NCBI RefSeq assembly: GCF_004362525.1
Contig: NZ_SNXS01000010.1
Span: 1-64,000 of the forward strand
Source: Roseateles toxinivorans
GTDB lineage: Bacteria; Pseudomonadota; Gammaproteobacteria; Burkholderiales; Burkholderiaceae_C
DNA: 64,000 bases
Direction: 5' to 3'
A program made the position numbers and the translations under genes. Positions within the stretch are counted from its first letter, which is position 1. Each line of letters opens with the position of its first letter. The notes under the pieces are model-generated. The model did not search any database and was not told where the DNA came from. It saw only the letters and a program-made list of their open reading frames with translations. Positions 14,901 to 24,051 of this stretch are shown here, piece after piece.

Positions 14901-15220
14901 TGCGCCTGCGCCCCATCCTGATGACCTCGATGGCCTTTGTGATGGGTGTGCTGCCGCTGGTGCTGTCCACCGGCGCAGGCTCCGAGATGCGCCAGGCCAT
15001 GGGCATCGCCGTGTTCTTCGGAATGATTGGCGTCACGCTGTTCGGCCTCTTCCTCACGCCGGTGTTCTATGTGCTGCTGCGCCAGCTGACCGGCAACCGC
15101 CCGCTGAAGCTGCATGGCGAGGTGCCGCATCTGGAGGCCTTTGCCCATGCCGACTTCGGCCCCTCCGCCGGGGGCAGCCTGAAGCCCCAGCCCGCAGCGC
15201 CCATCTCCAAACATGAATGA
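11972..15220 (+). CDS. RND inner-membrane efflux transporter, MexF-like (1082 aa)
   Basis: Proton-driven hydrophobe/amphiphile pump of the HAE-1 family; its length is typical. It starts MNLSKFFIDRPIFAGVLSLL (TM1), and the TM4 proton-relay aspartates are in GLVLAIGIVVDDAIVVVENV (about 405-420). The second repeat mirrors this with GLMVLVGLSAKNAILIVEFA (about 940-960, the conserved TM10 Lys). Two large periplasmic loops hold the porter and docking domains. MexF relatives export chloramphenicol, quinolones and trimethoprim-like compounds; the substrate range here is inferred. The tail (after about 1040) is a short hydrophilic extension. Confidence 0.94.
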   Translation: MNLSKFFIDRPIFAGVLSLLMLIAGLIAVRSLPISEYPEVVPPSVVVRANYPGANPKVIAETVATPLEEAINGVEGMLYMGSQATTDGLMTLTVTFKLGTDPDKAQQMVQNRVSQAEPRLPEEVRRLGVSTIKSSPDLTMVVHLLSPNGRYDMTYLRNYALLNVKDRLARVQGVGDVQLFGSGDYSMRVWLDPNKVAQRGLSAGDVVTAIRGQNVQAAAGVVGASPGLAGVDVQLSINAQGRLQNEEEFGDIIVKTSADGAVTRLRDIARIELGASGYSLRSLLDNKDAVAVPIFAAPGSNAIDISNGVRATMAELKAGMPEGVDYEIVYDPTQFVRASIESVVHTLLEAIALVVLVVILFLQTWRASIIPLLAVPVSVVGTFAVMHLFGFSINALSLFGLVLAIGIVVDDAIVVVENVERNIEAGLSPRDATYRAMREVSGPIIAIALVLIAVFVPLAFISGLTGQFYKQFALTIAISTVISAINSLTLSPALAALLLKSHDAPKDWLTRVMDRLLGRFFRGFNKLFGRGAAAYSGGVTRAISRKTVMVLVYLALAGVTVGLFRIVPSGFVPAQDKQYLIGFAQLPDGATLDRTEDVIRRMGEIASKTPGVEHSVAFPGLSINGFTNSSNSGIVFTTLTPFDQRKDASLSAGAIAGNLNAQFGQIKDAFIVMFPPPPVAGLGTTGGFKLQLEDRGGLGYTALDGAVKAFMAKAYQTPELAGMFSSYQVNVPQLYADIDRTKARQLGVPVTDIFDTMQIYLGSLYANDFNKFGRTYSVRVQADAAFRARAEDVGQLKVRSNSGEMVPLSTLMKVTPSFGPERAMRYNGFLSADINGGPAPGYSSGQAQDAIKRIAAETLPKGISYEWTELTYQEILAGNSAMWVFPLAILLVFLVLAAQYESLTLPLSIILIVPMGLLAAMTGVWLSHGDNNVFTQIGLMVLVGLSAKNAILIVEFARELEFAGRTPRQAAIEASRLRLRPILMTSMAFVMGVLPLVLSTGAGSEMRQAMGIAVFFGMIGVTLFGLFLTPVFYVLLRQLTGNRPLKLHGEVPHLEAFAHADFGPSAGGSLKPQPAAPISKHE

Positions 15221-15238
15221 TGGATTGAGAGAAATCAC

Positions 15239-16660
15239 ATGAAGACATTGTCGAATTTCTGGCGGCGTTCAGCCCTGACCCCCGTCTTGACACCTCTCCT
15301 GGCGGCCCTGCTGCTGGCCGGTTGCGCCACGGCCACCGTGCCGGTGGCGCAGGAACTGCCTGCCACCCCGGCCGCCTTCAAATCCGGTGACGGCCGCTGG
15401 ACCGCCGCCGCCCCGGCCGAGGCGCAGGCCCGCGGCCAATGGTGGCTGGCCTTTGCCGACCCGGTGCTCAACGCGCTGGAACTGCAGGCCACGGCCAACA
15501 ACGCCAGCATCCAGGTGGCGGCCGCACGGCTGGCACAGGCCAACGCACTGGTGCGCAGCGCCGATGCGGACCGGTCGGTGCAGCTGGGCATCAGCGGCGG
15601 TGCCACGCGCGGCGTCGAGCCCGGCGTGACGCCGAACGCCACCACCCGCATCACCGCTGGTGCGAGGCTGTCGTACGAGCTGGACCTGTTCGGCAAGCTG
15701 AAGCAGACCACCGACGCCGCCGCGCTGGACGCCCAATCCCGCGAGGCCCTCTTGCGCAACACCCAGCTGCTGGTGCAGGCCGAGGTGGCGCAGACCTATC
15801 TGGCGCTGCGGGCGCTGGATGCCGAGCGCGCGCTGGTGCGCGACACGGTGGCCGCCTACCGCGACACGCTGCAGCTGACCGAGCGTCGTTTCAAGGCCGG
15901 CGACGTGGCCGAGCTGGACGTGATGCGCGTGCGCACCGAAGCCGCGGCAACCGAGAGCGAGGCCTTTGCGCTGGACCGCCAGCGCGCCGCGCTGCAGAAC
16001 GCGCTCGCCGTGCTGGTCGGCGAGGTGGCCTCGAACTTCGAACTGGGTCTGGACGGCTGGAACGCGGCGCTGCCGCAGATCCCGGCCGGCCTGCCCAGCA
16101 CGATGCTGGCGCGCCGTCCGGATGTGTCGGCGGCGCAGCGGGCCATGCTGGCTGCGCAGGCCCGCGTCGGCGTGGCCAAGGCCGCCTGGTTCCCGAGTCT
16201 CGCGCTGACGGCCAATGGCGGCGGCGTCTCGCCCGAGCTGGGCGATCTGTTCAAGCTGTCGGCCCGCGCCTGGGGCGTTGGCGCACTGCTGTCGCTACCG
16301 ATTCTTGACGGCGGCCGCCGCGAAGCACAGGTGCAGAACGCCGGCGCCGAGCTGGACATGGCCCTGGTCAACTACCGCCAGCAGGTCCTGGTCGCGTTCA
16401 AGGACGTCGAAGACCAGCTCGCGGCCTTGCAGCTGCTGGCCCGCCAGTCCGAGCTGCAGACCAGCGCGGTCGATTCGGCCAGTCGGGCGACCAAGCTGTC
16501 CGACTCGCGCTACCGTAACGGGCTGGTGAGCCAGCTGGAGCTGCTGGACGCGCAGCGCAGCGAGCTTCGCAACCGCCGCCAGGCGCTGCAGGTGCGCTCC
16601 GCGCAGTACCAGGCCACCGTCGGGCTGGTGCGGGCGATAGGCGGCAGCTGGGGAGCCTGA
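15239..16660 (+). CDS. Outer-membrane efflux lipoprotein, OprN/NodT type (473 aa)
   Basis: Outer-membrane channel of the pump. The signal peptide ends in a lipobox (LLLAGC, Cys about residue 30), so it is lipid-anchored. Two outer-membrane-efflux repeats are recognised by WWLAFADPVLNALELQA, RLSYELDLFGKLK (about 141-153) and the second repeat FPSLALTANGGG / LSLPILDGGRR. The C-terminal helical region carries SRYRNGLVSQLELLDAQRS. It starts 18 bases after the pump gene with GAGAG upstream, completing a MexEF-OprN-type operon. Confidence 0.93.
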   Translation: MKTLSNFWRRSALTPVLTPLLAALLLAGCATATVPVAQELPATPAAFKSGDGRWTAAAPAEAQARGQWWLAFADPVLNALELQATANNASIQVAAARLAQANALVRSADADRSVQLGISGGATRGVEPGVTPNATTRITAGARLSYELDLFGKLKQTTDAAALDAQSREALLRNTQLLVQAEVAQTYLALRALDAERALVRDTVAAYRDTLQLTERRFKAGDVAELDVMRVRTEAAATESEAFALDRQRAALQNALAVLVGEVASNFELGLDGWNAALPQIPAGLPSTMLARRPDVSAAQRAMLAAQARVGVAKAAWFPSLALTANGGGVSPELGDLFKLSARAWGVGALLSLPILDGGRREAQVQNAGAELDMALVNYRQQVLVAFKDVEDQLAALQLLARQSELQTSAVDSASRATKLSDSRYRNGLVSQLELLDAQRSELRNRRQALQVRSAQYQATVGLVRAIGGSWGA

Positions 16661-16695
16661 AGAAGACTGTCAGCGAGTCAACGATGGTGGCGGCG

Positions 16696-16938
16696 CAGGC
16701 ACAGCCCCGCCAACCGCCGGGCTTCAGTGCGGGGGTCGACCCGGCCTTTGGCCGGCTCGACTGCCTTGCAGTGCTCGCTGCTTGGGCCGGGCGCAAAACT
16801 CACGCCGTTCGCTTCGCTCACTATGTTCGGACAATCGCGCCCAGTTAGTTTTGGAATCGCGCGCCAAGGCGCGCTGGCCCAAGCCGCTGCGCGCTTCAGC
16901 CCCGCACAGGCGCCCGTCGGCTGGCGGGGCTGTACCTG
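16696..16938. repeat. Large imperfect palindrome in the convergent gap
   Basis: The outermost arms CAGGCACAGCCCCGCCAACC (from 16696) and, inverted, CAGGTACAGCCCCGCCAGCC (ending 16938) match at all but two positions. Further inward, CCGGGCTTCAGTGCGGGG pairs roughly with the inverse of CCCCGCACAGGCGCCCGT. Several smaller hairpins (CGGCCTTTGGCCG; GCGCGCCAAGGCGCGC) fill the centre. It lies between the convergent efflux and LysR genes and fills an otherwise gene-free 300-bp stretch. It looks like a repetitive extragenic palindrome cluster that could end transcription from both sides, though no T-run is present. Confidence 0.65.
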
Positions 16939-16961
16939 CGCAGCTACTCTGAGGCGCATCT

Positions 16962-17885
16962 TCAGCGCCCCTCCGGCCAGGTCTGCGCCGCGATCCTCGC
17001 GAAATAGGTTTCCAGGTACTCGACGCACACCCTGACCTTGGCCGAGGTCCCCAGCCGCGACGGGTAGACGGCCCAGACGTTCGCCTCCTGCTCATGGCCG
17101 GGCAGCACCTGCACCAGCTCGCCACTGGCCAGCAGCGGGGCGATGTCCCAGACCGAGCGCAAGACGATGCCGCGGCCATCGACCGCCCAGCGCACGGCGA
17201 TCTCGCCGTTGTTGGTCGACAGCGGGCCTGTCACCTTGACGGTCTGCTCGGTGTTGCCGGTGGTCAGCTTCCAGACGCCGAACGGGTGATCGCGCTCCTT
17301 GATCACCATGCAGTCGTGGTTGGACAGGTCGGCCAGCGCGCGTGGCACGCCGCGCCGCTCCAGATAGCTGGGGGCCGCGCAGAGCACGCGGTGGTTGGAG
17401 GCCAGGCGTTTGGCGATCAGGTGCGGGGCGATCTCGTCACCGACCCGCACGTCCAGATCGAAGCCCTCGCTGGCGACATCGACCAGCCGGTCGAACACCT
17501 CGAAGCGCACCGCCAGGCTGGGGTATTTCTCGACCAGCTGCGAGATTGCCGGCGCGACCAGATTGCGCCCGAAGCCGAAGCTGGAGCACACGCGCAGCAG
17601 GCCGCGCGGCATGGCCCGCGTCACCGACACCTCCTGCATCAGGTGGTCGATATCGTCCAGCACCCGCTGGGCCCACAGATAGACCCGCTCGCCGTCCTCG
17701 GTGACGACCACGCGCCGCGTCGTTCGGTGCAGCAGCTTGGTCGCCAGATCGGTTTCCAGCATCCGTATGCGCTTGGTCACATAGGCGGCCGACACACCCA
17801 GCTCCTCGGCCGCACCGGCAAAGCTGGACTTGCGCGCCACCACGGTGAACACGCGCAGATCGTCAGTGTTTGGTGACTTGATCAT
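16962..17885 (-). CDS. LysR-family regulator, DmlR-like (307 aa)
   Basis: N-terminal winged HTH (residues about 8-65: LRVFTVVARKSSFAGAAEEL, GVSAAYVTKRIRMLE, LLHRTTRRVVVTEDG), then the LysR substrate-binding domain (about 92-300). The sequence resembles DmlR/CrgA-type regulators, and E. coli DmlR likewise sits divergent from dmlA, the D-malate dehydrogenase gene. Here too the next gene is a D-malate/tartrate dehydrogenase, transcribed divergently across 96 bases containing a strong palindrome. It probably activates the 17982-23950 operon in response to a hydroxy- or sugar-diacid. Confidence 0.88.
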   Translation of the reverse strand: MIKSPNTDDLRVFTVVARKSSFAGAAEELGVSAAYVTKRIRMLETDLATKLLHRTTRRVVVTEDGERVYLWAQRVLDDIDHLMQEVSVTRAMPRGLLRVCSSFGFGRNLVAPAISQLVEKYPSLAVRFEVFDRLVDVASEGFDLDVRVGDEIAPHLIAKRLASNHRVLCAAPSYLERRGVPRALADLSNHDCMVIKERDHPFGVWKLTTGNTEQTVKVTGPLSTNNGEIAVRWAVDGRGIVLRSVWDIAPLLASGELVQVLPGHEQEANVWAVYPSRLGTSAKVRVCVEYLETYFARIAAQTWPEGR

Positions 17886-17923
17886 TCACGAAATGTGCAG
17901 GATGAATTAACCGATGCGGCCAT

Positions 17924-17948
17924 TGTAGTTTTTTCGTGCACAACTACA
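17924..17948. promoter_or_regulatory. Palindromic operator candidate for the LysR protein
   Basis: TGTAGTT (17924-17930), 11 bases, AACTACA (17942-17948): seven-base perfect arms with the T-N11-A spacing that defines LysR recognition sites. It is centred between the divergent lysR start (17885) and the dehydrogenase start (17982). Confidence 0.7.
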
Positions 17949-17981
17949 GTTCAGCCATCCCCACTGAACCAGGCCCGCACC

Positions 17982-19070
17982 ATGTCCAAGCGCTACCAAA
18001 TCGCCGTCATCCCCGGAGATGGCATCGGCAAGGAAGTCATGCCCGAGGGCCTGCGCGTTTTGCAGGCCGCCGCCCAGCGCTTCGACATCGACCTCGAGCT
18101 GACGCCTATCGCCTGGGCCAGCTGCGATTACTACGCCCAGCATGGCCAGATGATGCCGGACGACTGGAAGGCGCAGCTGAGTGGCATGGACGCCATCCTG
18201 TTCGGCGCCGTCGGCTGGCCGGCCACCGTGCCCGACCATGTCTCGCTGTGGGGCTCGCTGCTGAAGTTCCGCCGCGAGTTTGACCAGTACATCAATCTGC
18301 GCCCGGTGCGTCTGTTCGAGGGCGTGCCTTGCCCCTTGGCCGGGCGCAAGGCCGGTGATATCGACTACTTCGTCGTGCGCGAGAACACCGAGGGCGAGTA
18401 CACCAATCTGGGCGGCGTGATGTATGCCGGCACCGACCGCGAGATCGTGATCCAGGAGTCGGTCTATTCGCGCTTCGGCACCGACCGGGTGATGAAGTAC
18501 GCCTTCGAGCTGGCCAACAGCCGTGAGCGCAAGCATCTGACGGTGGCCACCAAATCCAACGGCATCGCCATCAGCATGCCCTGGTGGGACGGCCGGGCCG
18601 ACGCGATGGCCCAGGGCTATCCGGCGGTGACGGTGGACAAGCAGCACATCGACATCCTCAGCGCCCGCTTCGTGCTGCAGCCGGGCCGCTTCGATGTGGT
18701 CGTGGCCAGCAATCTGTTCGGCGACATCCTGTCCGACCTGGGGCCGGCGACCACCGGCACCATAGGCCTGGCGCCTTCGGCCAACCTGAACCCGGAGCGC
18801 AAGTTCCCCTCGCTGTTCGAGCCGGTCCATGGCTCGGCACCCGACATCTACGGCAAGAACATTGCCAACCCGGTGGCCATGATCTGGTCGGCCGCGCTGA
18901 TGCTGGACTTCCTGACCGAAAGCACAGGCGCCGGCCGCGCTGCCCACGACGCCATCGTCAAGGCGATCGAGACCGTGCTGGTGCAGGGCCCGCGCACCGG
19001 CGATCTCGGCGGCACGGCCAACACCACGGCGATGGGCGAGGCGATTGCCGCGCTGGTTGCCCAGGCCTGA
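17982..19070 (+). CDS. Tartrate/D-malate dehydrogenase (isocitrate/isopropylmalate DH family, 362 aa)
   Basis: NAD-dependent beta-decarboxylating dehydrogenase. Family marks are IAVIPGDGIGKEVMPEG at the N-terminus, the substrate loop LLKFRREFDQYINLRPVRLF with its Arg residues, VVRENTEGEYTN, the catalytic Lys/Asp region (KSNGIAISM; VASNLFGDILSDLG), and the NAD-binding HGSAPDIYGKNIANP. Close to TtuC/DmlA, which oxidise tartrate to oxaloglycolate and D-malate to pyruvate plus CO2. The ATG at 17982 begins the conserved core; a frame extends 29 codons upstream but would run through the operator. First gene of a five-gene operon. Confidence 0.9.
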   Translation: MSKRYQIAVIPGDGIGKEVMPEGLRVLQAAAQRFDIDLELTPIAWASCDYYAQHGQMMPDDWKAQLSGMDAILFGAVGWPATVPDHVSLWGSLLKFRREFDQYINLRPVRLFEGVPCPLAGRKAGDIDYFVVRENTEGEYTNLGGVMYAGTDREIVIQESVYSRFGTDRVMKYAFELANSRERKHLTVATKSNGIAISMPWWDGRADAMAQGYPAVTVDKQHIDILSARFVLQPGRFDVVVASNLFGDILSDLGPATTGTIGLAPSANLNPERKFPSLFEPVHGSAPDIYGKNIANPVAMIWSAALMLDFLTESTGAGRAAHDAIVKAIETVLVQGPRTGDLGGTANTTAMGEAIAALVAQA

Positions 19071-19096
19071 CCCCAGAACATCCCCCGGAGCGAGAC

Positions 19097-20119
19097 ATGA
19101 ACACATCCATCAAGACCTTGACCTACATGCATTTGAGCCGCCGCCAATGGCTGCTGGCCAGCGCAGGCGTCGTCGCCAGCTCGACGGCCGCGTTGCTGCC
19201 GAAGAACGCCTTCGCCGCCGCCTACCCCGAGCGGCCCATCACCTTCATCTGCCCCTGGCCGGCCGGTGGCACGGCCGACCAGACGATGCGCGCGCTGTGT
19301 GCCGCGGCGGCCAAGAACCTGGGCCAGACCTTGGTCGTCGAGAACCGCACCGGTGCCTCGGGCATGCTGGGCCTGCGCGCGATGGCCTCGGCCAAGCCGG
19401 ACGGCTACACCATCGGCCAGATCCCGATTTCGGTGACGCGCTTCTCGCAACTGGGCTCGGTGCAGATCGATCCGCTGAAGGACCTGACCTATATCGCCCG
19501 CACCTCGGGCCAGACCTTCGGCATCGCCGTGCAGGCCAGCGCGCCGTGGAAGACGCTGAAGGAGCTCGTGGCCTATGCCAAGGCCAATCCGGGCAAGGTC
19601 AACTACGGCAGCGCCGGCATCGGCGGAGCCACCCATGTGGGCATGGAAGAGTTCGCGATGGCCGCCGGCGCGCAGTTCAACCACATCCCGTTCAAGGGCG
19701 GCTCGGACGCGCTGCAGGCGCTCTTGGGCGGCCACATCGATGTGCTGGCCGACTCCAGCTCCTGGGCGCCCCATGTGCTGTCGGGCAAGCTGCGCCTGCT
19801 GGCCACCTGGGGTGAGCAGCGCACCACGGACTTCAAGGAGGTGCCCACGCTGAAGGAGGCCGGCTACAACGTCGTCGTCGATGCGCCGAACGGCATCGGC
19901 GCACCGAAGGGCCTGGAGCCGGCCGTCGCCGCCCGCCTGCGCGAGGCCTTCAAGGCCGCCGCGGCCAGCCCCGAGTTCACCGCTGCCTGCGACAAGATCG
20001 ACGCGCCGCTGATGTACCTCGACGGCCCGGACTACGAGAAATACATCGCCGCGACCTACAAGAAGGAAACGCTGCTGATCGAACGCCTGAAGCTCAAAGA
20101 GCTGATGGCCAAGGGCTGA
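19097..20119 (+). CDS. Bug-type (TctC family) tripartite tricarboxylate binding protein (340 aa)
   Basis: Periplasmic solute-binding protein of the large Bordetella-uptake-gene family. It has a twin-arginine-like signal (LSRRQWLLASAGVVASSTAA, cleavage near NAFA-AAYPERP), then the family start YPERPITFICPWPAGGTADQ, the ligand loop VVENRTGASGMLG, and PNGIGAPKGLEP near the C-terminus. Bug proteins bind carboxylates. No TctA/TctB membrane genes are nearby, the usual situation for orphan Bug genes, so it may serve a shared transporter or a sensor. Its place in the operon points to an aldarate or hydroxy-diacid ligand. Confidence 0.9.
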   Translation: MNTSIKTLTYMHLSRRQWLLASAGVVASSTAALLPKNAFAAAYPERPITFICPWPAGGTADQTMRALCAAAAKNLGQTLVVENRTGASGMLGLRAMASAKPDGYTIGQIPISVTRFSQLGSVQIDPLKDLTYIARTSGQTFGIAVQASAPWKTLKELVAYAKANPGKVNYGSAGIGGATHVGMEEFAMAAGAQFNHIPFKGGSDALQALLGGHIDVLADSSSWAPHVLSGKLRLLATWGEQRTTDFKEVPTLKEAGYNVVVDAPNGIGAPKGLEPAVAARLREAFKAAAASPEFTAACDKIDAPLMYLDGPDYEKYIAATYKKETLLIERLKLKELMAKG

Positions 20120-20124
20120 TCGCG

Positions 20125-21669
20125 ATGGCCGCCACCATCACCGCCTCGCCGCTGATACGGCTGCACGCGAACGACAATGTGCTGATCGCGCGCACCCCGG
20201 TGGCGCTGGCCCAGGAGGTGCCCGAGTTCGGCCTGCGCGTGCGGGCCCAGGTGCCGGCCGGCCACAAGATCGCGGCCGTGGCCTTGAAGGCCGGCGACGC
20301 GGTGCGCAAGTACGACACCGTGATCGGCTTCGCCGCCCGCGATGTCGAGCCCGGCGACCATGTGCACACGCACAATCTGCGCTTCGAAGAGTTCGACCGC
20401 GACCCCGAGTTCTGCACCGATGTGCAGGCTGTGGCCTACCTGCCCGAGGCGCAGCAGGCGACCTTCATGGGCATCAAGCGGCCCGGCGGGCGCATTGCCA
20501 CGCGCAACTACATCGGCATCATCTCGTCGGTCAACTGCTCGGCGACGGTGTCGCGTCGCATTGCCGACTGGTTCACCGAGGAGCGGCTGGCCGAGTTCCC
20601 CAACGTCGATGGCGTCGTCGCCTTCACGCACAACACCGGCTGCGGCATGTCCACGCCCAGCCTGAACTTCGATGTGTTCCGCCGCACCCTGGCCGGCTTT
20701 GCCCGCCACCCGAACCTGGCTGCGGTGCTGATTGTCGGCCTGGGCTGCGAGCGCAACCAGATCAGCTCGCTGCTGGAGAGCCAGGGCTTGGAGGAAATGG
20801 CTAAGGGCCCGAAGCTGGTGACGATGAATATGCAGGACACCGGCGGCACCCGCGCGACGATTGCCGCCGGCGTGGCCGCCGTGCAGGCGATGCTGCCCGA
20901 GGCGAACGCGGTGACGCGCGAACCCGTCAGCGCACGCTATCTGAGCATAGGCCTGCAATGCGGCGGCTCGGACGGCTTCTCCAGCATCAGCGCCAACCCG
21001 GCGCTGGGCGCGGCGATGGACATCCTGGTGCGCCACGGCGGCACGGCCATACTGTCCGAAACGCCGGAGATCTACGGCGTCGAGAACATGCTGACGCGCC
21101 GCGCGGTCAGCGAGGCGGTGGGCCAGAAGCTGCTCGACCGGCTCGAGTGGTGGAAGGAATATTCGCTGGGCCAGAGCGGCCAGATGAATGGTGTGGTCGT
21201 GGCCGGCAACCAGGCCGGCGGCATTGCCAATATCTTCGAGAAGTCGCTCGGTTCGGCGATGAAGGGCGGCACGACGCCGCTGCAGGCGGTCTATGAATAT
21301 GCCGAGCCGATTGACCAGCACGGCTTCGTGTTCATGGACTCGCCCGGCTTCGATCCCTGCTCGGCCACCGGCCAGATCGCCAGCGGCGCCAATCTGATCT
21401 GCTTCACCACCGGCCGTGGCTCGATGTTCGGCGCCAAGCCGGTGCCTTCGATCAAGCTGGCGAGCAACACGGTCATGTTTGACCGTCTCAGCGAAGACAT
21501 GGACATCAACTGCGGCCTGGTCGTCGATGGCGAGCTGAGCATCGAGGAGATGGGCCAGCAGATCTTCGACGAGATCCTGCGCGTCGCCTCCGGCCAGCCC
21601 ACCAAGAGCGAAGAGCTGGGCCTGGGCGACAACGAATTCGTGCCCTGGCAACTCGGCATCGTCACCTGA
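20125..21669 (+). CDS. UxaA/GarD-family sugar-acid dehydratase, galactarate-dehydratase-like (514 aa)
   Basis: An N-terminal SAF domain (about residues 8-85) is followed by the altronate/galactarate dehydratase core: IATRNYIGIISSVNCSATV, the cysteine blocks HNTGCGMS, VGLGCERNQ and GLQCGGSDGFS, and later DSPGFDPCSATGQIASGANL. GarD-type enzymes dehydrate galactarate to 5-keto-4-deoxyglucarate using iron. The neighbouring semialdehyde dehydrogenase and HpcH/HpaI aldolase would both act on products of that compound. It starts five bases after the Bug gene. A talarate, altronate or related substrate cannot be excluded. Confidence 0.88.
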   Translation: MAATITASPLIRLHANDNVLIARTPVALAQEVPEFGLRVRAQVPAGHKIAAVALKAGDAVRKYDTVIGFAARDVEPGDHVHTHNLRFEEFDRDPEFCTDVQAVAYLPEAQQATFMGIKRPGGRIATRNYIGIISSVNCSATVSRRIADWFTEERLAEFPNVDGVVAFTHNTGCGMSTPSLNFDVFRRTLAGFARHPNLAAVLIVGLGCERNQISSLLESQGLEEMAKGPKLVTMNMQDTGGTRATIAAGVAAVQAMLPEANAVTREPVSARYLSIGLQCGGSDGFSSISANPALGAAMDILVRHGGTAILSETPEIYGVENMLTRRAVSEAVGQKLLDRLEWWKEYSLGQSGQMNGVVVAGNQAGGIANIFEKSLGSAMKGGTTPLQAVYEYAEPIDQHGFVFMDSPGFDPCSATGQIASGANLICFTTGRGSMFGAKPVPSIKLASNTVMFDRLSEDMDINCGLVVDGELSIEEMGQQIFDEILRVASGQPTKSEELGLGDNEFVPWQLGIVT

Positions 21670-21680
21670 AAGACTTAGCC

Positions 21681-23146
<1,466 letters not shown>

Positions 23147-23147
<1 letters not shown>

Positions 23148-23950
23148 TGGCTGGCAACGCATTCAAGGCGGCGCTGGCTCGCGGCGACAAGCAGGTCGGC
23201 CTGTGGCTGTCGATGGCCCAGACCTACAGTGCCGAGATCTGCGCCAGCTGTGGTTTCCAGTGGCTGCTGATCGATGGCGAGCATGCACCGAACGATGTGC
23301 GCTCGATGCTGGCGCAGTTGCAGGTTGTCGCCGCCTATCCGGTGCAGCCGGTGGTGCGGGCGGTGGCCGGCGACCCGGTGCTGATCAAGCAGCTGCTGGA
23401 CATCGGCGCGCAGAACCTGCTGGTGCCCATGGTGGACACGGCCGAGCAGGCCCGCCGCCTGGTGGCCGCCACACGCTACCCGCCGCTGGGCATGCGCGGC
23501 GTCGGCGCGGCCGCGGCCCGTGCGGCACGCTTCGGCGCCCGACTCGACTACGTCGAAGTGGCCGATGACGAGGTCTGCCTGCTGGTGCAGGCCGAGACGG
23601 CCACGGCGCTGGGCAATCTGGTCGAGATCTGCGCCGTCGATGGCGTGCACGGCGTGTTCATAGGCCCGGCCGATCTGGCCGCGTCGATGGGCCATCGCGG
23701 CAGGCCGGGCCACCCCGAGGTGCAGGCCGCCATAGCTGCGGGCATCAAGACCATCGTGGCCAGCGGCAAGGCCGCCGGCATCCTGACGGCCGACCAGACA
23801 CTGGCCCGGCACTATCTGGAGCTGGGCGCCACCTTTGTGGCGGTGGGCATCGACGTGGTGCTGCTGGCCCAGGCCGCGCGCAAGCTGGCCGGTGACTTCG
23901 GACTGGGGGCTTCGGCCAGCCTGGCGGCGGCGGGGGCTTCGGCCTACTGA
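23147..23950 (+). CDS. HpcH/HpaI family aldolase, GarL-like (267 aa)
   Basis: Class II pyruvate aldolase: [20 protein letters not shown], the metal/base region [12 protein letters not shown] (about 42-53), [36 protein letters not shown] (about 118-133), and [16 protein letters not shown]. GarL cleaves 5-keto-4-deoxyglucarate into pyruvate and tartronate semialdehyde, which would fit the GarD-like enzyme upstream. The ATG at 23147 has a GGGAGG ribosome-binding site, so it is preferred over an in-frame TTG 18 bases upstream. It ends the operon; no clear terminator follows. Confidence 0.88.
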
Positions 23951-24051
23951 ATCGCCTCAGCCCGGCTTTGACCAGGGGGATTCGGTGACTTTCCGCATCC
24001 CGCCTCGGGTGACATGGGCCTCGCCTACGCGGGTTGACGCTGTCCGGCGCT

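Noticed and set aside
20056-21651. A 531-residue minus-strand frame opposite the GarD-like gene
   Set aside because: Shadow frame rich in His, Arg and Ala; the plus strand has all dehydratase motifs.
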